NCBI RefSeq assembly: GCF_009796845.1
Contig: NZ_CP047025.1
Coordinates: forward strand, 1,364,001 to 1,428,000
DNA length: 64,000 nucleotides
Direction: 5' to 3'
Source: Cobetia sp. L2A1
GTDB taxonomy: Bacteria; Pseudomonadota; Gammaproteobacteria; Pseudomonadales; Halomonadaceae
The translations under genes and the position numbers were made by a program. Below, piece by piece: positions 43,880 to 52,200 of this stretch. The notes under the pieces were generated by a model. It ran no database searches. It saw only the letters and a list, made by a program, of their open reading frames with translations, and was not told where the DNA came from. Numbering within the stretch: the stretch's first letter is position 1; every line of letters starts with the position of its first letter.

Positions 43880-44854
43880 TCAGGACACACGATCCCCAGA
43901 CTCGCGTCGACGTCGTTCGCTGGCACGGTGTTCTTTCCAGGTCGAGGCGGAATAGAGCGCCAGCCCTGTCCAGATCAGTATGAAGGTGATCAACATTGAG
44001 GGTTGCAGTGTTTCCTTGAAGATCAGCAGTGCGATCACGAATTGCATCGTTGGATTGATATACATCAGAAAGCCGACGGTAGCGAGGCGTAGCCGACGTG
44101 CCGCCCCCGCGAAAGCGAGCAGGGGCAGTGCGGTCAGTACCCCGCTGGACATCAGCAGTACGCTGGCGGGAACTCCCAGCGGGCCGATGTCGGTGGCCAG
44201 GAAGTGCGACTCTCCCGTGTGCCACAGGCTGCCGATCAACAGCAGCGCGATGGGCGCGAGCATCAGGGTCTCGACGAAGAGTCCCGAGAGGCCGTCGAGC
44301 GCGACACGTTTTCTGAGCAGTCCGTAGGTGCCAAAGGACAGTGCCAATGACAGCGTGATCCACGGTAGCTCCGTCAGACCGATGAGTTGCAGGCCAATGC
44401 CACCAGCCGCCAACAGCAAGGCCACGCCTTGAAGGCGCGTCAGGCGCTCCTTCAAGAACACCATGCCGAGAGCGACGTTGACCAGCGGTGTCAGAAAGTA
44501 GCCAAGGCTCGCCTGCAGCACCTCGTGTTGCTCCACCGCAAAGATATAGATGCCCCAGTTGACCGCAATCAATAATGAACACGCCAGCCCAGGCAATAAC
44601 AGGCGTGGTTTGGCCAATGCAGCACGAATCGGAGACCAGCGCCTGAGCAGACTGATCAGGACGACCAGGAATAGGCAGCTCCAGAGAATACGATGCAGCA
44701 GTACTTCCCATGCGGGAATGCCGGAGAAAAGTGCAAAGTAGAGAGGGAAGCAACCCCACATGATGTAGGCGCTCAGGCCATAGCCGACGCCCTTGAGTTC
44801 CTCACTGCGTGCTTGCTGTAATTCAGTCTCGACTGTCGATGCAGACTGGCTCAT
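43880..44854 (-). CDS. rarD: EamA-family transporter RarD
   Basis: Inner-membrane DMT protein, 324 aa, about ten spans. It closely follows the RarD pattern (GVGYGLSAYIMWGCFPLYFAL, LLHRILWSCLF, NWGIYIFAVEQHEVLQASLGYF, FLMYINPTMQF). RarD was named for chloramphenicol-sensitivity effects; the substrate is unknown. Its start overlaps the stop of the DUF1904 gene, so the two form a unit. Confidence 0.92.
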   Translation of the reverse strand: MSQSASTVETELQQARSEELKGVGYGLSAYIMWGCFPLYFALFSGIPAWEVLLHRILWSCLFLVVLISLLRRWSPIRAALAKPRLLLPGLACSLLIAVNWGIYIFAVEQHEVLQASLGYFLTPLVNVALGMVFLKERLTRLQGVALLLAAGGIGLQLIGLTELPWITLSLALSFGTYGLLRKRVALDGLSGLFVETLMLAPIALLLIGSLWHTGESHFLATDIGPLGVPASVLLMSSGVLTALPLLAFAGAARRLRLATVGFLMYINPTMQFVIALLIFKETLQPSMLITFILIWTGLALYSASTWKEHRASERRRRESGDRVS

Positions 44855-45204
44855 GACGCCTCGCCTGATGTGTTGCGGCTCAGCGGCTGGCCGGCGATGT
44901 AATAGCCGGAGGCACTTAGTGCGATGAAAAAGGTTTCTGCCTGAGGGTAACCGGCGTCACGCATGGCCTGATCAATCGCCGCTGCACAGGCATCACGAAC
45001 GGTCTGTCCGCGCTCGAACCACAGCACTTCGACAAAGGGGAAAGCATCGACCGTCTCGCCATCGAAGATATAGTGGGTCGCCACGCATTCCAGGGTGAAT
45101 TCGTCACGTGCCGTCGTGGCCGCCTCGCTCAGCTGATCGATCAAGGCCCGAGAGACAGGCGCAAGGCGCGCAGGCGTGACGCCGTGGAAGCGAAGCTGTG
45201 GCAT
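44851..45204 (-). CDS. DUF1904-family protein
   Basis: Small 117-aa protein (MPQLRFHGVTPARLAPVS start) of the DUF1904 family. The fold resembles tautomerase-like proteins by length and the early strand followed by VEVLWFERGQTVRDACAAAI. Function unknown. It is directly upstream of and overlapping rarD. Confidence 0.8.
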   Translation of the reverse strand: MPQLRFHGVTPARLAPVSRALIDQLSEAATTARDEFTLECVATHYIFDGETVDAFPFVEVLWFERGQTVRDACAAAIDQAMRDAGYPQAETFFIALSASGYYIAGQPLSRNTSGEAS

Positions 45205-45561
45205 GTGAATCTCCTGAAGCGGGTGCTGTCATTGTCTTTGATGGGCCAGAAACCGAGGTTCACACCAAGATGAAGGTGCCGGGGACTGGCTGGTTGTTTG
45301 CCAATATATCATCGGCTTCTGATGCTCACACCCGCACCACTACGTGTCGCCATCTCTGCCAGGCACTTTGCTCGAGTGCCCTGATCAGAACTCTGCCAGC
45401 TACGATGCGTAAATGATAAGCCGACGAAGAAAAGCAATAGAGGGCTGATAGCGCATTGCTACTCACATCTGACGGCCACAGGCGGTAGAATGAGCGCATT
45501 CAAGGCCAGTGCCGAGGGAGTACAGCACCCTACAGGCATCGAACGTGATCAGGGAGGCAGC
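45205..45561. promoter_or_regulatory. divergent control region, 357 bp
   Basis: Lies between the DUF1904-rarD unit (-) and the omega-amidase gene (+) and must hold both promoters. I could not identify specific operators. Confidence 0.4.
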
Positions 45562-46476
45562 ATGACAGAGACGATACAGGCACAGACGAAGCAGTCTCAA
45601 TCATCGGCAATATCAGACAGGCAGTGTCTACGCGTGAGTCTGGTGCAGGCGGATCTGCGCTGGGAAGACCCTGCGGAGAACTGCCGTTTGTTGAATGAGC
45701 AGCTGGATGCTGCCGGTCTGATCGCTGGACCTGATGGCCGTAATGTCGTGACTGATTTGATCGTGCTGCCAGAGATGTTTGCCACTGGCTTCACCATGAA
45801 CTCGCGCCAGATGGCCGAGCCGATGGCGACCAGCAGTAGCGTTGCCTGGCTCAAGCAGCAAGCCGTCACTCGTGGCTGCGTGATGACCGGCAGTGTTGCC
45901 ATTCTCGACGATGAAGAATGCTACAACCGCATGCTGTGGGCCACGCCAGACGGGCAGGTGGCGCACTATGACAAGCGTCATCTGTTCCGCATGGCAGGCG
46001 AACATGAACGCTATGGCATGGGATATGAGCGAGTCATCGTGGAGCTTGAAGGCTTTCGCATTCAGCTCTCTGTCTGCTACGACCTGCGCTTTCCCACCTG
46101 GCTGCGTCAGCGGCCGGTGATCGGCGGTGTCAGTGAAGCAGAAGCGGCCACCGAGAGTGCTTTTGAGTATGACCTGTTGCTCTGTGTCGCCAACTGGCCC
46201 GGTGTGCGGCGTCATCCGTGGCGTACGCTGCTTCAGGCCCGCGCGATCGAGAATCTGGCTTACGTGGTGGGCGTCAACCGTGTGGGTGACGACGCCAACG
46301 GCCTGCATTACACCGGCGATTCCATGGTCTGCGATTTCAAGGGAGAGCCCATCCTCGACCCTGCGCCAGACCAGCCTTTCATCGAGACCGTGACGCTTGA
46401 ACGCGCGGCGCTCGACGAGTTTCGTACCAAGTTTCCGGCGTGGATGGACGCCGATCATTTCACTCTGGAGGCCTGA
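45562..46476 (+). CDS. yafV: nitrilase-family omega-amidase (YafV-like)
   Basis: Carbon-nitrogen hydrolase, 304 aa, likely the metabolite-repair amidase that deaminates 2-oxoglutaramate or similar. The catalytic triad is visible: Glu71 (VLPEMFATGF), Lys138 (YDKRHLF) and Cys172 (LSVCYDLRFP). A short insert (about 183-200) lengthens the loop after the Cys. GGAGG before the ATG at 45562 fixes the start. Its stop overlaps the rsuA start. Confidence 0.87.
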   Translation: MTETIQAQTKQSQSSAISDRQCLRVSLVQADLRWEDPAENCRLLNEQLDAAGLIAGPDGRNVVTDLIVLPEMFATGFTMNSRQMAEPMATSSSVAWLKQQAVTRGCVMTGSVAILDDEECYNRMLWATPDGQVAHYDKRHLFRMAGEHERYGMGYERVIVELEGFRIQLSVCYDLRFPTWLRQRPVIGGVSEAEAATESAFEYDLLLCVANWPGVRRHPWRTLLQARAIENLAYVVGVNRVGDDANGLHYTGDSMVCDFKGEPILDPAPDQPFIETVTLERAALDEFRTKFPAWMDADHFTLEA

Positions 46477-47177
46477 TGCGCCTGGACAAATTCCTTACCG
46501 AAACCACAGATCTTAGTCGCAGCGATGCCAAGAAGGTCGTGCACCGCGGCGATGTCACCGTGGATGGTGAGGTAGTCAAGAATACCGCGAGCGCCGTCAA
46601 GGATGGCATGCGCGTCGAATGGAAAGGCGAGCACCTTGAGCTGATGGGGATGCGCTACCTGATGCTCTACAAGCCGGCCAATGTCGAATGCACTACCAAG
46701 CCCGGCCTTTACGAGCGTGCGCATGACCTGATTGATCTACCCAATGTCGATCGCCTGAGCATTGTCGGCCGCCTGGATGTCGACACCACAGGTCTGGTGC
46801 TGATGACAGATGACGGCCAGTGGAATCATCGCGTCACCTCGCCCAAGAGAGCCTGTGCCAAGCGCTACCGCGTGACCCTGGCGCATCCGCTGGAAGGTGA
46901 TGAGCTGACCAGCGCCGTGGCCGACTTTGACCATGGCCTGATGCTGGATGGTGAGGAAAAGCCGACCCGTCCCGCGCGTCTCGAGATGGAAACGGCCACC
47001 GTCGGCCTGTTGTGGATCACCGAAGGCCGTTATCACCAGGTCAAGCGCATGTTCGCGGCGATCGGCAATCACGTCGAAGCGCTGCACCGTGAAGCGATTG
47101 GGGATCTGGAGCTGGACCCTGATCTGGAACCGGGTGAATGTCGCTTCCTGCGTCCTGAGGAAGTGGCCAGCTTCTAG
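46476..47177 (+). CDS. rsuA: 16S rRNA pseudouridine-516 synthase RsuA
   Basis: RNA pseudouridine synthase, 233 aa. An N-terminal S4 domain (MRLDKFLTETTDLSRSDAKK) is followed by the RsuA catalytic domain, with GRLDVDTTGLVLMTDDG containing catalytic Asp101, and EGRYHQVKRMFAAIGN. Length and motifs match E. coli RsuA. The ATG shares its A with the TGA of yafV. Confidence 0.92.
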   Translation: MRLDKFLTETTDLSRSDAKKVVHRGDVTVDGEVVKNTASAVKDGMRVEWKGEHLELMGMRYLMLYKPANVECTTKPGLYERAHDLIDLPNVDRLSIVGRLDVDTTGLVLMTDDGQWNHRVTSPKRACAKRYRVTLAHPLEGDELTSAVADFDHGLMLDGEEKPTRPARLEMETATVGLLWITEGRYHQVKRMFAAIGNHVEALHREAIGDLELDPDLEPGECRFLRPEEVASF

Positions 47178-47224
47178 GCTTTTCTGCGACATGGGCTCTG
47201 TCATCGCATGTCGAGCCAAGGCAT

Positions 47225-47262
47225 AAACGCCCCCGTCATCTTGACTGATGACGGGGGCGTTT
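47225..47262 (+). terminator. terminator of yafV-rsuA
   Basis: AAACGCCCCCGTCATC stem, 6-nt loop, GTTT end; about 50 bp past the rsuA stop. Confidence 0.8.
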
Positions 47263-47405
47263 GCGTTTCGCGGGTAAGGATGTACCTGCATCTCGTTAGT
47301 GACAGTGCCAGACAAGAGGTAATACGTAGTGTGTAGTAGCCTAAAGAAGCAGCATGAGATGGAATGCATTACCCGCTTATATATAATAAATAGGGAATAT
47401 TTACC

Positions 47406-48395
47406 ATGTCGACCCCATTACAGAAATCTCGCCGTATTGGCGCACTTCCGCTTCACCTGCTGCTGACGAGCAGTGGATTGTTATTGGCTTCACTCGCCTC
47501 CCCTGTTAGTGCGGCGGAGGATGCCAGCATAATGTTCGCGGCTCCGCCCTGGCCTGGCGTGACCATGAAAACAGAGATTGCCTCTGAGATATTCGAGGCA
47601 TTGGGCTACTCCCCGAGTACACGTCAGCTAGGCGCACAGATTACTTACGAAGGTATGTCATTAGGTGAAGTCGACGTCTATCTCGCAGCCTGGCTACCGG
47701 GACAGAGCACCATGTACAACGCCGCCATGGAGAAGGATGCCATGGTCGATTTCGGTAACAACGTGAATGGCGCGCGGGCCAACTTCGCCGTGCCGCGCTA
47801 TGTGGCAGAAGCCGGCGTCACGTCACTGAACGATGTCGACAAGCCAGAGTTTGCCGACAAGTTCGAGAAGACCATCTATTCCATCGAGATCGGCTCCGGT
47901 TCCAGCGAGATAGCCAATCGTGCGGTAGACGAGGACATCTATGGTCTGGGCGATTGGGATCTCAAGGAATCCTCCACGGCAGGCATGTTGGGCACTGTTG
48001 CCAATGCCATCAAGCGCGAAGAATGGGTCATGTTCGTCGGGTGGACGCCGCACTGGATGGGCATCGAATATGACATGGTCTTCCTGGATGACCCGAAAGA
48101 CCTGTGGGGTCCGGGCGGCGGCGAGAGTGATGTAAGAACGCTGGCCAACAAGAAGTGGTCAGAGGCACACCCCAATGCCTCCGTATTCCTTGACCAGATA
48201 GCCTTCACCTCCGAAGAGCAGAGCGCGCTCATCTTCGGCTACGGCAAGGAAGAGCGTCCTCAGGAAGAGGTGGCGGGTACCTGGATGAAGGCCAATCCGG
48301 CCAAGGTCAAGGGCTGGCTTGACGGCGTGACCACGCGTGACGGCGAACCTGCCTGGCCTGCGGTGCAGGAAGCGCTGGGTCTACCGGATGCCTGA
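47406..48395 (+). CDS. glycine betaine/choline ABC transporter substrate-binding protein
   Basis: Periplasmic OpuAC/ProX-type binding protein, 329 aa. A signal peptide runs to about residue 36 (cut after VSA). Ligand-type aromatic residues lie in APPWPGVTMKT, YLAAWLPGQS and FVGWTPHWMG, the usual cage for quaternary ammonium groups. No permease or ATPase gene is adjacent, so it probably serves a transporter encoded elsewhere, in osmoprotection or betaine uptake. AT-rich DNA lies upstream of the ATG. Confidence 0.88.
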   Translation: MSTPLQKSRRIGALPLHLLLTSSGLLLASLASPVSAAEDASIMFAAPPWPGVTMKTEIASEIFEALGYSPSTRQLGAQITYEGMSLGEVDVYLAAWLPGQSTMYNAAMEKDAMVDFGNNVNGARANFAVPRYVAEAGVTSLNDVDKPEFADKFEKTIYSIEIGSGSSEIANRAVDEDIYGLGDWDLKESSTAGMLGTVANAIKREEWVMFVGWTPHWMGIEYDMVFLDDPKDLWGPGGGESDVRTLANKKWSEAHPNASVFLDQIAFTSEEQSALIFGYGKEERPQEEVAGTWMKANPAKVKGWLDGVTTRDGEPAWPAVQEALGLPDA

Positions 48396-48492
48396 TAGAG
48401 ATGACAGCGTTACGGTAATGGCGTTGATCAGGATCTGCTCTGTCCTCTGATCCAGGGAATTGCCGCAAGACTCTGGAAATATGACCCTCGCC

Positions 48493-48519
48493 AAAGCCCG
48501 CTCTCGTAGCGGGCTTTTT
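48493..48519 (+). terminator. terminator of the betaine-binding protein gene
   Basis: AAAGCCCGCT stem with AGCGGGCTTTTTC right arm; about 100 bp past the stop. Confidence 0.88.
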
Positions 48520-48874
48520 CATGCCTTGGATATATCGGGTGCCAAGCGGAGCAAAGATCTCTAACTCACGCCATGCAAACTTTGCAGGGACACACAGAAC
48601 AAGGGCGTGGTCGAGCACTGTGCCGCGATATCACCCTTGTCCTGAAACTGGTCAGCCGCCTTTGGATCGCCGGTAATGAGAGGTACGCGGCACCACTGGA
48701 TATCTGCCTGACAGATACGCCGAGCATGATCAACATGTCGCTGAACGTATCTGATAGGCCTGCCTATAGGTAGGGAGAGGGTTGTCTGGCGAAGCGTGAC
48801 TAATAGTTGCGCCTGGAGGACCAGAGTGCAGGGCAGGCCATGGCTGATGCTGATGAGCGGGTATTGCCCTGACT
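48520..48874. other. gene-free stretch
   Basis: About 355 bp between the terminator and the phasin-like gene. Short frames exist but have no family resemblance or ribosome-binding site. Nothing recognised. Confidence 0.45.
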
Positions 48875-49237
48875 TCAGGACAGGCGACGCGAGTTGGCTG
48901 TCGTACGTTTATGGAGCGGTTTGATGAACTGCGTACCTGTCGTCCACCACGGCGCCACCTTGCCGCCCGTCATCGCACTGGACCATGCCTTCTGCATCAC
49001 GAACCACATTTCCCAGCTCGCGGCGATCTTCTCCGACACCATCTTCTGGTTCTCGACGATCATCTTCGGGTCCAGTGGTGACTGAGTCCCCCACAACTGC
49101 GTGCGAGAAAAGATGGTCGACAGCGTTGTCGACCACAACTCCACCGATGTCGTCCCCAACTTCCAAACATCAAACATCGCTGCAGGTGTCGTCGGGACCA
49201 TTGACTCGATTGTCATAATTTCAGATTGCTTGCTCAT
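48875..49237 (-). CDS. phasin-like polyhydroxyalkanoate granule protein
   Basis: A 120-aa helical amphipathic protein. The segment DPKMIVENQKMVSEKIAASW followed by EMWFVMQKAW resembles the (R/K)MVxEKxxA pattern of phasins, small proteins that coat polyhydroxyalkanoate granules. The ATG at 49237 has GGAGAG upstream; an in-frame ATG at 49252 lacks one. A perfect TGCA-type palindrome 50 bp upstream could be a PhaR-type operator. No other pha genes are in the window. Confidence 0.55.
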   Translation of the reverse strand: MSKQSEIMTIESMVPTTPAAMFDVWKLGTTSVELWSTTLSTIFSRTQLWGTQSPLDPKMIVENQKMVSEKIAASWEMWFVMQKAWSSAMTGGKVAPWWTTGTQFIKPLHKRTTANSRRLS

Positions 49238-49286
49238 CAGTCTCTCCATCAATAGTGAATCACGTACTCAGTCATACGCCTGTTTT

Positions 49287-49301
49287 TGTTGCAGTGCAAC
49301 A
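49287..49301 (-). promoter_or_regulatory. palindromic operator candidate upstream of the phasin-like gene
   Basis: TGTTGCAGTGCAACA, a perfect 7-bp inverted repeat about one base. TGCA-containing sites bind PhaR repressors in several bacteria, so PHA-dependent derepression is plausible. Confidence 0.45.
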
Positions 49302-50065
49302 TGAAGAGATGATGTACAACCAATCTTGACGTGATCACGAGCCTCGATTATCACCACTTTTCATATAAAACAATGAGTTATCGATAGAGGAGGCTGTGAA
49401 AACCGGAATTTTCCGTGCGTAGGCGGAAATTTCCCAGGGGAGTGGGGAAAGTGCGTTATCGAGGTTGTGGGCGATATCGTACCTGGTATCCAGCGTTATG
49501 GGATGTTGTGTATCAGTGAAATATGACAATAAAGAATAAGTCATGCGGTATTGCCCAGAAATTTACAGTTTTTAGTCGGCAGGGTGTCTGCGGCGATCAA
49601 TGACTGGATGCAATGATAGTGTACCGTCTGTGCGACGCAGGATGTCGTTTAAGACTGACGATCTATACCCAAGTGAGAGTCAAGTCAGCTACTATGAGAT
49701 TTCATGAAATTTCACATATTCGGGTTTGCGGTTGTTGACTGACTCAGCAGGACGTTGGTTCGTACGATTCCTGGACGGAGCTTGCCCTTATGCAGCGCCG
49801 TGCGGTAGCAATGCATATCGTTTTTATAGTGTAATGAAAAGTCACATACCCTTCATTGGTCATTTATTACAAAAATACATGAGTAGTAATACATTCTCAG
49901 CCCGTCCGTGGATTAGTATGTGAAGTTAGATATTAACAAGTATCTTAGGCTGCCCTTTTATATGCCGTGCCAGATCTATAAATATTATAGTTGTCGTATA
50001 TGCAGCAGCTGTTAAAAGATAGCAATTATTTTTATTAAGTCAAGATCGCTACCTTGGTGATATGT
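49302..50065. other. AT-rich, gene-poor left edge of the accessory island
   Basis: About 760 bp without a gene I can support. Base composition becomes AT-rich from about 49,660. No integrase, tRNA or clear attachment repeat was seen at this edge. Confidence 0.5.
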
Positions 50066-50320
50066 ATGAATCAAGAAACAAAAACTGAATTTGTGAATAG
50101 GTTTATGGATGTGCCTTTTAAATCTATTCAAGGTAAGTATTCCTTTTGTAATGAAACAGACAAAAAGGTACTGTTTAGCTTGGATGTCGGAGGCAATGAA
50201 GATAATGACGTTATCTTAAGTTCTGACTGGAGTCGTAATGGCTATGCGCACTCAGTTAAACATATTGACAAGATCGTAAGTCAAGGTTATGACCTTTTTG
50301 TGTTTAAAGTAAGAACTAAG
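50066..50320 (+). pseudogene. HNH endonuclease gene, 5' part (interrupted by IS481)
   Basis: First 85 codons of an endonuclease gene whose remainder is at 51403-51951. The domain here is not recognised; it is AT-rich and lacks Cys-His motifs apart from one Cys. Removing the IS and one copy of the 6-bp duplication joins codon AAG at 50318-50320 to TAT at 51403 in frame, giving about 268 residues in total. As it stands, translation runs 37 codons into the element and stops at 50431. Confidence 0.8.
50315..50320. repeat. left target-site duplication, ACTAAG
   Basis: Six bases directly before the IS481 left end, repeated exactly at 51397-51402. Confidence 0.85.
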
Positions 50321-51396
50321 TGTAGGGTGCCGGATGATCAAATTTCACAACGAAGCTATCCTTTGTTAGCCTCTTGTGAGCTCATCAAGCAATTTATTCA
50401 GGAAAGGCTTCATGGACATCAAGCTGCATAAGCAAGCGACGACGACACCGAAAATTCGTGCCGACATCCAAGCAGCTCCTGCCAGCATGACGAACAAAGA
50501 TCTCGCTCGTCAGTTTGGGGTCAGCATCTCAACCATCCAGCGCTGGCGTTACCGTGATCATATCCAGGATCGCTCACACACACGCCATAACCTGCTGGCG
50601 ACTCTGACCTCTGAACAGGAGGAGGTGGTCATCGCCACCCGCGAACTGATACGCCTGGGGCTTGATGATCTACTTGTCGTCGCGCGTGAATTCCTGAACC
50701 CCAAGCTGTCACGTTCCGCGCTTCAGCGCATGCTCAAACGACGTGATGTGCCGACTCTCGCCAAGCTGGCGCGGCGAGATGCGGAAGGGGACGAGAAGCC
50801 CAAACACCGGCCTTTCAAGGATTATGAGCCCGGATATGTGCACATCGATATCAAGCACCTTCCCCAAATGCCTGACGAAGATCAGAAGCGCTATCTCTAC
50901 GTCGCGATTGATCGCGCCACTCGCTGGGTATATCTGGAGGTCAGATCAAGCCAATCTGCGAAGGACGCCCAGGCGTTCATGAAGCGGGTGAAGGAGAAGG
51001 CTCCCTTCACGATTCACACCGTGCTCACTGACAACGGCAAATCATTTACCGATCGTTTCACCGTGGGAGGTGAACGTAGGCCCAGCGGGCGCCATCTATT
51101 CGATCAGGAGTGCCAAAGCCATGGTATCGAACATCGATTGATCAAACCGGGAAGACCGCAGACGAACGGGATGGTGGAGCGCTTCAATGGCCGTATCAGT
51201 GATGTATTGGCGACTCGGCGCTATGACTCAAGTGAGGACTTGGAACAGACGCTTGAGCGTTATTGCTGGCTATATAACTACCACATTCCTCAGAAGGCAC
51301 TACATCACAAGGCGCCAATCGCAGCGATGAAGGAATGGCAAGCCGAACGGCCGGAGTTATTCACTAAGCTCGTAGTTAATCAGACGGGACCCGACA
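50321..51396 (+). mobile_element. IS481-family insertion sequence, intact
   Basis: 1,076 bp. The left end TGTAGGGTGCCGGATGAT and the complement of the right end, TGTCGGGTCCCGTCTGAT, agree at 14 of 18 bases. It is flanked by the duplicated hexamer ACTAAG and carries one transposase gene. An intact frame and clean duplication point to a recent insertion. Confidence 0.88.
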
Positions 51397-51401
51397 ACTA
51401 A
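50412..51401 (+). CDS. IS481-family transposase
   Basis: DDE transposase, 329 aa. An N-terminal helix-turn-helix (MTNKDLARQFGVSISTIQRW) precedes the integrase core, with acidic residues in YVHIDIKHLP (Asp), HTVLTDNGKSF (Asp) and GRPQTNGMVERFNGR (Glu). The last two residues and stop lie at the element boundary: the TAA (51399-51401) is supplied by the target duplication ACTAAG. GGAAAGG precedes the ATG at 50412. Confidence 0.9.
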   Translation: MDIKLHKQATTTPKIRADIQAAPASMTNKDLARQFGVSISTIQRWRYRDHIQDRSHTRHNLLATLTSEQEEVVIATRELIRLGLDDLLVVAREFLNPKLSRSALQRMLKRRDVPTLAKLARRDAEGDEKPKHRPFKDYEPGYVHIDIKHLPQMPDEDQKRYLYVAIDRATRWVYLEVRSSQSAKDAQAFMKRVKEKAPFTIHTVLTDNGKSFTDRFTVGGERRPSGRHLFDQECQSHGIEHRLIKPGRPQTNGMVERFNGRISDVLATRRYDSSEDLEQTLERYCWLYNYHIPQKALHHKAPIAAMKEWQAERPELFTKLVVNQTGPDN

Positions 51402-51402
51402 G
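51397..51402. repeat. right target-site duplication, ACTAAG
   Basis: Exact copy of 50315-50320 directly after the IS right end. Confidence 0.85.
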
Positions 51403-51951
51403 TATAAAGACGGTAAAACTATACCGGTTGGGTTTGATAAGGTAGTGGAAAAAAGAAAATTGGTTCGTGATGATGGAGGTTTATATCGTGCGACGCCTAT
51501 TGGTTATATAGTTTTTGACGAGAGTATCGAAGCCCAAATACGTAATGACCTCAATCTGACCGAGACTGAAAAGTATCAGCTTGTAATGGCACGCCGTGGG
51601 CAAGGTCGTTTCCGGCAGGCTGTGGCAAACATTGAACCACGGTGTCGTATCACCGGTCTCGCTGACATGCAGCACCTTAGAGCTAGCCATATCAAGCCTT
51701 GGCGTGTGGCCTCAAACCTTGAGAGATTGGATGGACACAATGGTTTGATGCTGACGCCACACATCGATCATCTCTTCGATCAAGGTTATATCTCCTTCTC
51801 TGATGAAGGCGATGTTATCTTGTCAGCAAGTCTTGGCCAAGAAGCCGCCCAAGTTTTTGGGATATTTAATGGTCTGTCTACTGGTAGCTTCAGTGATATG
51901 CAGAAAGCTTATCTTGCATACCATAGAGATAATGTGCTGAGGATTTTATAG
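51403..51951 (+). pseudogene. HNH endonuclease gene, 3' part (interrupted by IS481)
   Basis: The 182 C-terminal codons of the split gene. The HNH core is clear: RCRITGLADMQHLRASHIKPW followed by NGLMLTPHIDHLFDQGYISF, as in putative restriction endonucleases of the HNH_2 type. A GTG at 51445 could start a shorter product of 168 aa that keeps the whole HNH domain, so residual expression cannot be excluded. The upstream half and this half read as one gene once the IS is removed. Confidence 0.82.
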
Positions 51952-52200
51952 GTTAAGGAGGCATATCCACTGGTTTACCTTTATGAGTAAATAAACGATT
52001 AATGTTCATGCTCGCTTTTATGTTGTGGTGGTAAAAAGCTTTTTTTGAAGTTTTTCATGTTCAGAAATGTAATTCTCATCAGGCAGGATTCCATTATATA
52101 AGACCATCAGACGGAACTCGCCCCAGTGGTAAGCGTCGTGCGGTAGCCGTGTGATTGCATCAGTGAAGTCACGTACTCCACCAAAAGGATTTTAAAGGGT
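51952..52200. other. spacer upstream of the nuclease-helicase gene
   Basis: 249 bp, no gene seen. No LexA-type CTG-N10-CAG box found by eye. AAAAGG and AAAGGG precede the start at 52201. Confidence 0.4.

Noticed and set aside
48573..48773. 66-codon plus-strand frame after the betaine-binding protein gene
   Set aside because: It overlaps no conserved pattern, has no ribosome-binding site and follows a terminator directly.
49335..49544. 69-codon minus-strand frame upstream of the phasin-like gene
   Set aside because: No ribosome-binding site, no family resemblance, and it lies in the likely promoter region.
50054..50431. Intact 125-codon gene before the IS
   Set aside because: The last 37 codons lie inside the IS left end; the true gene continues at 51403.
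49798..52148. Shared 11-mer CGTGCGGTAGC near 49,798 and 52,138 as island attachment sites
   Set aside because: Too short, positions do not bound a unit, and no integrase is present.
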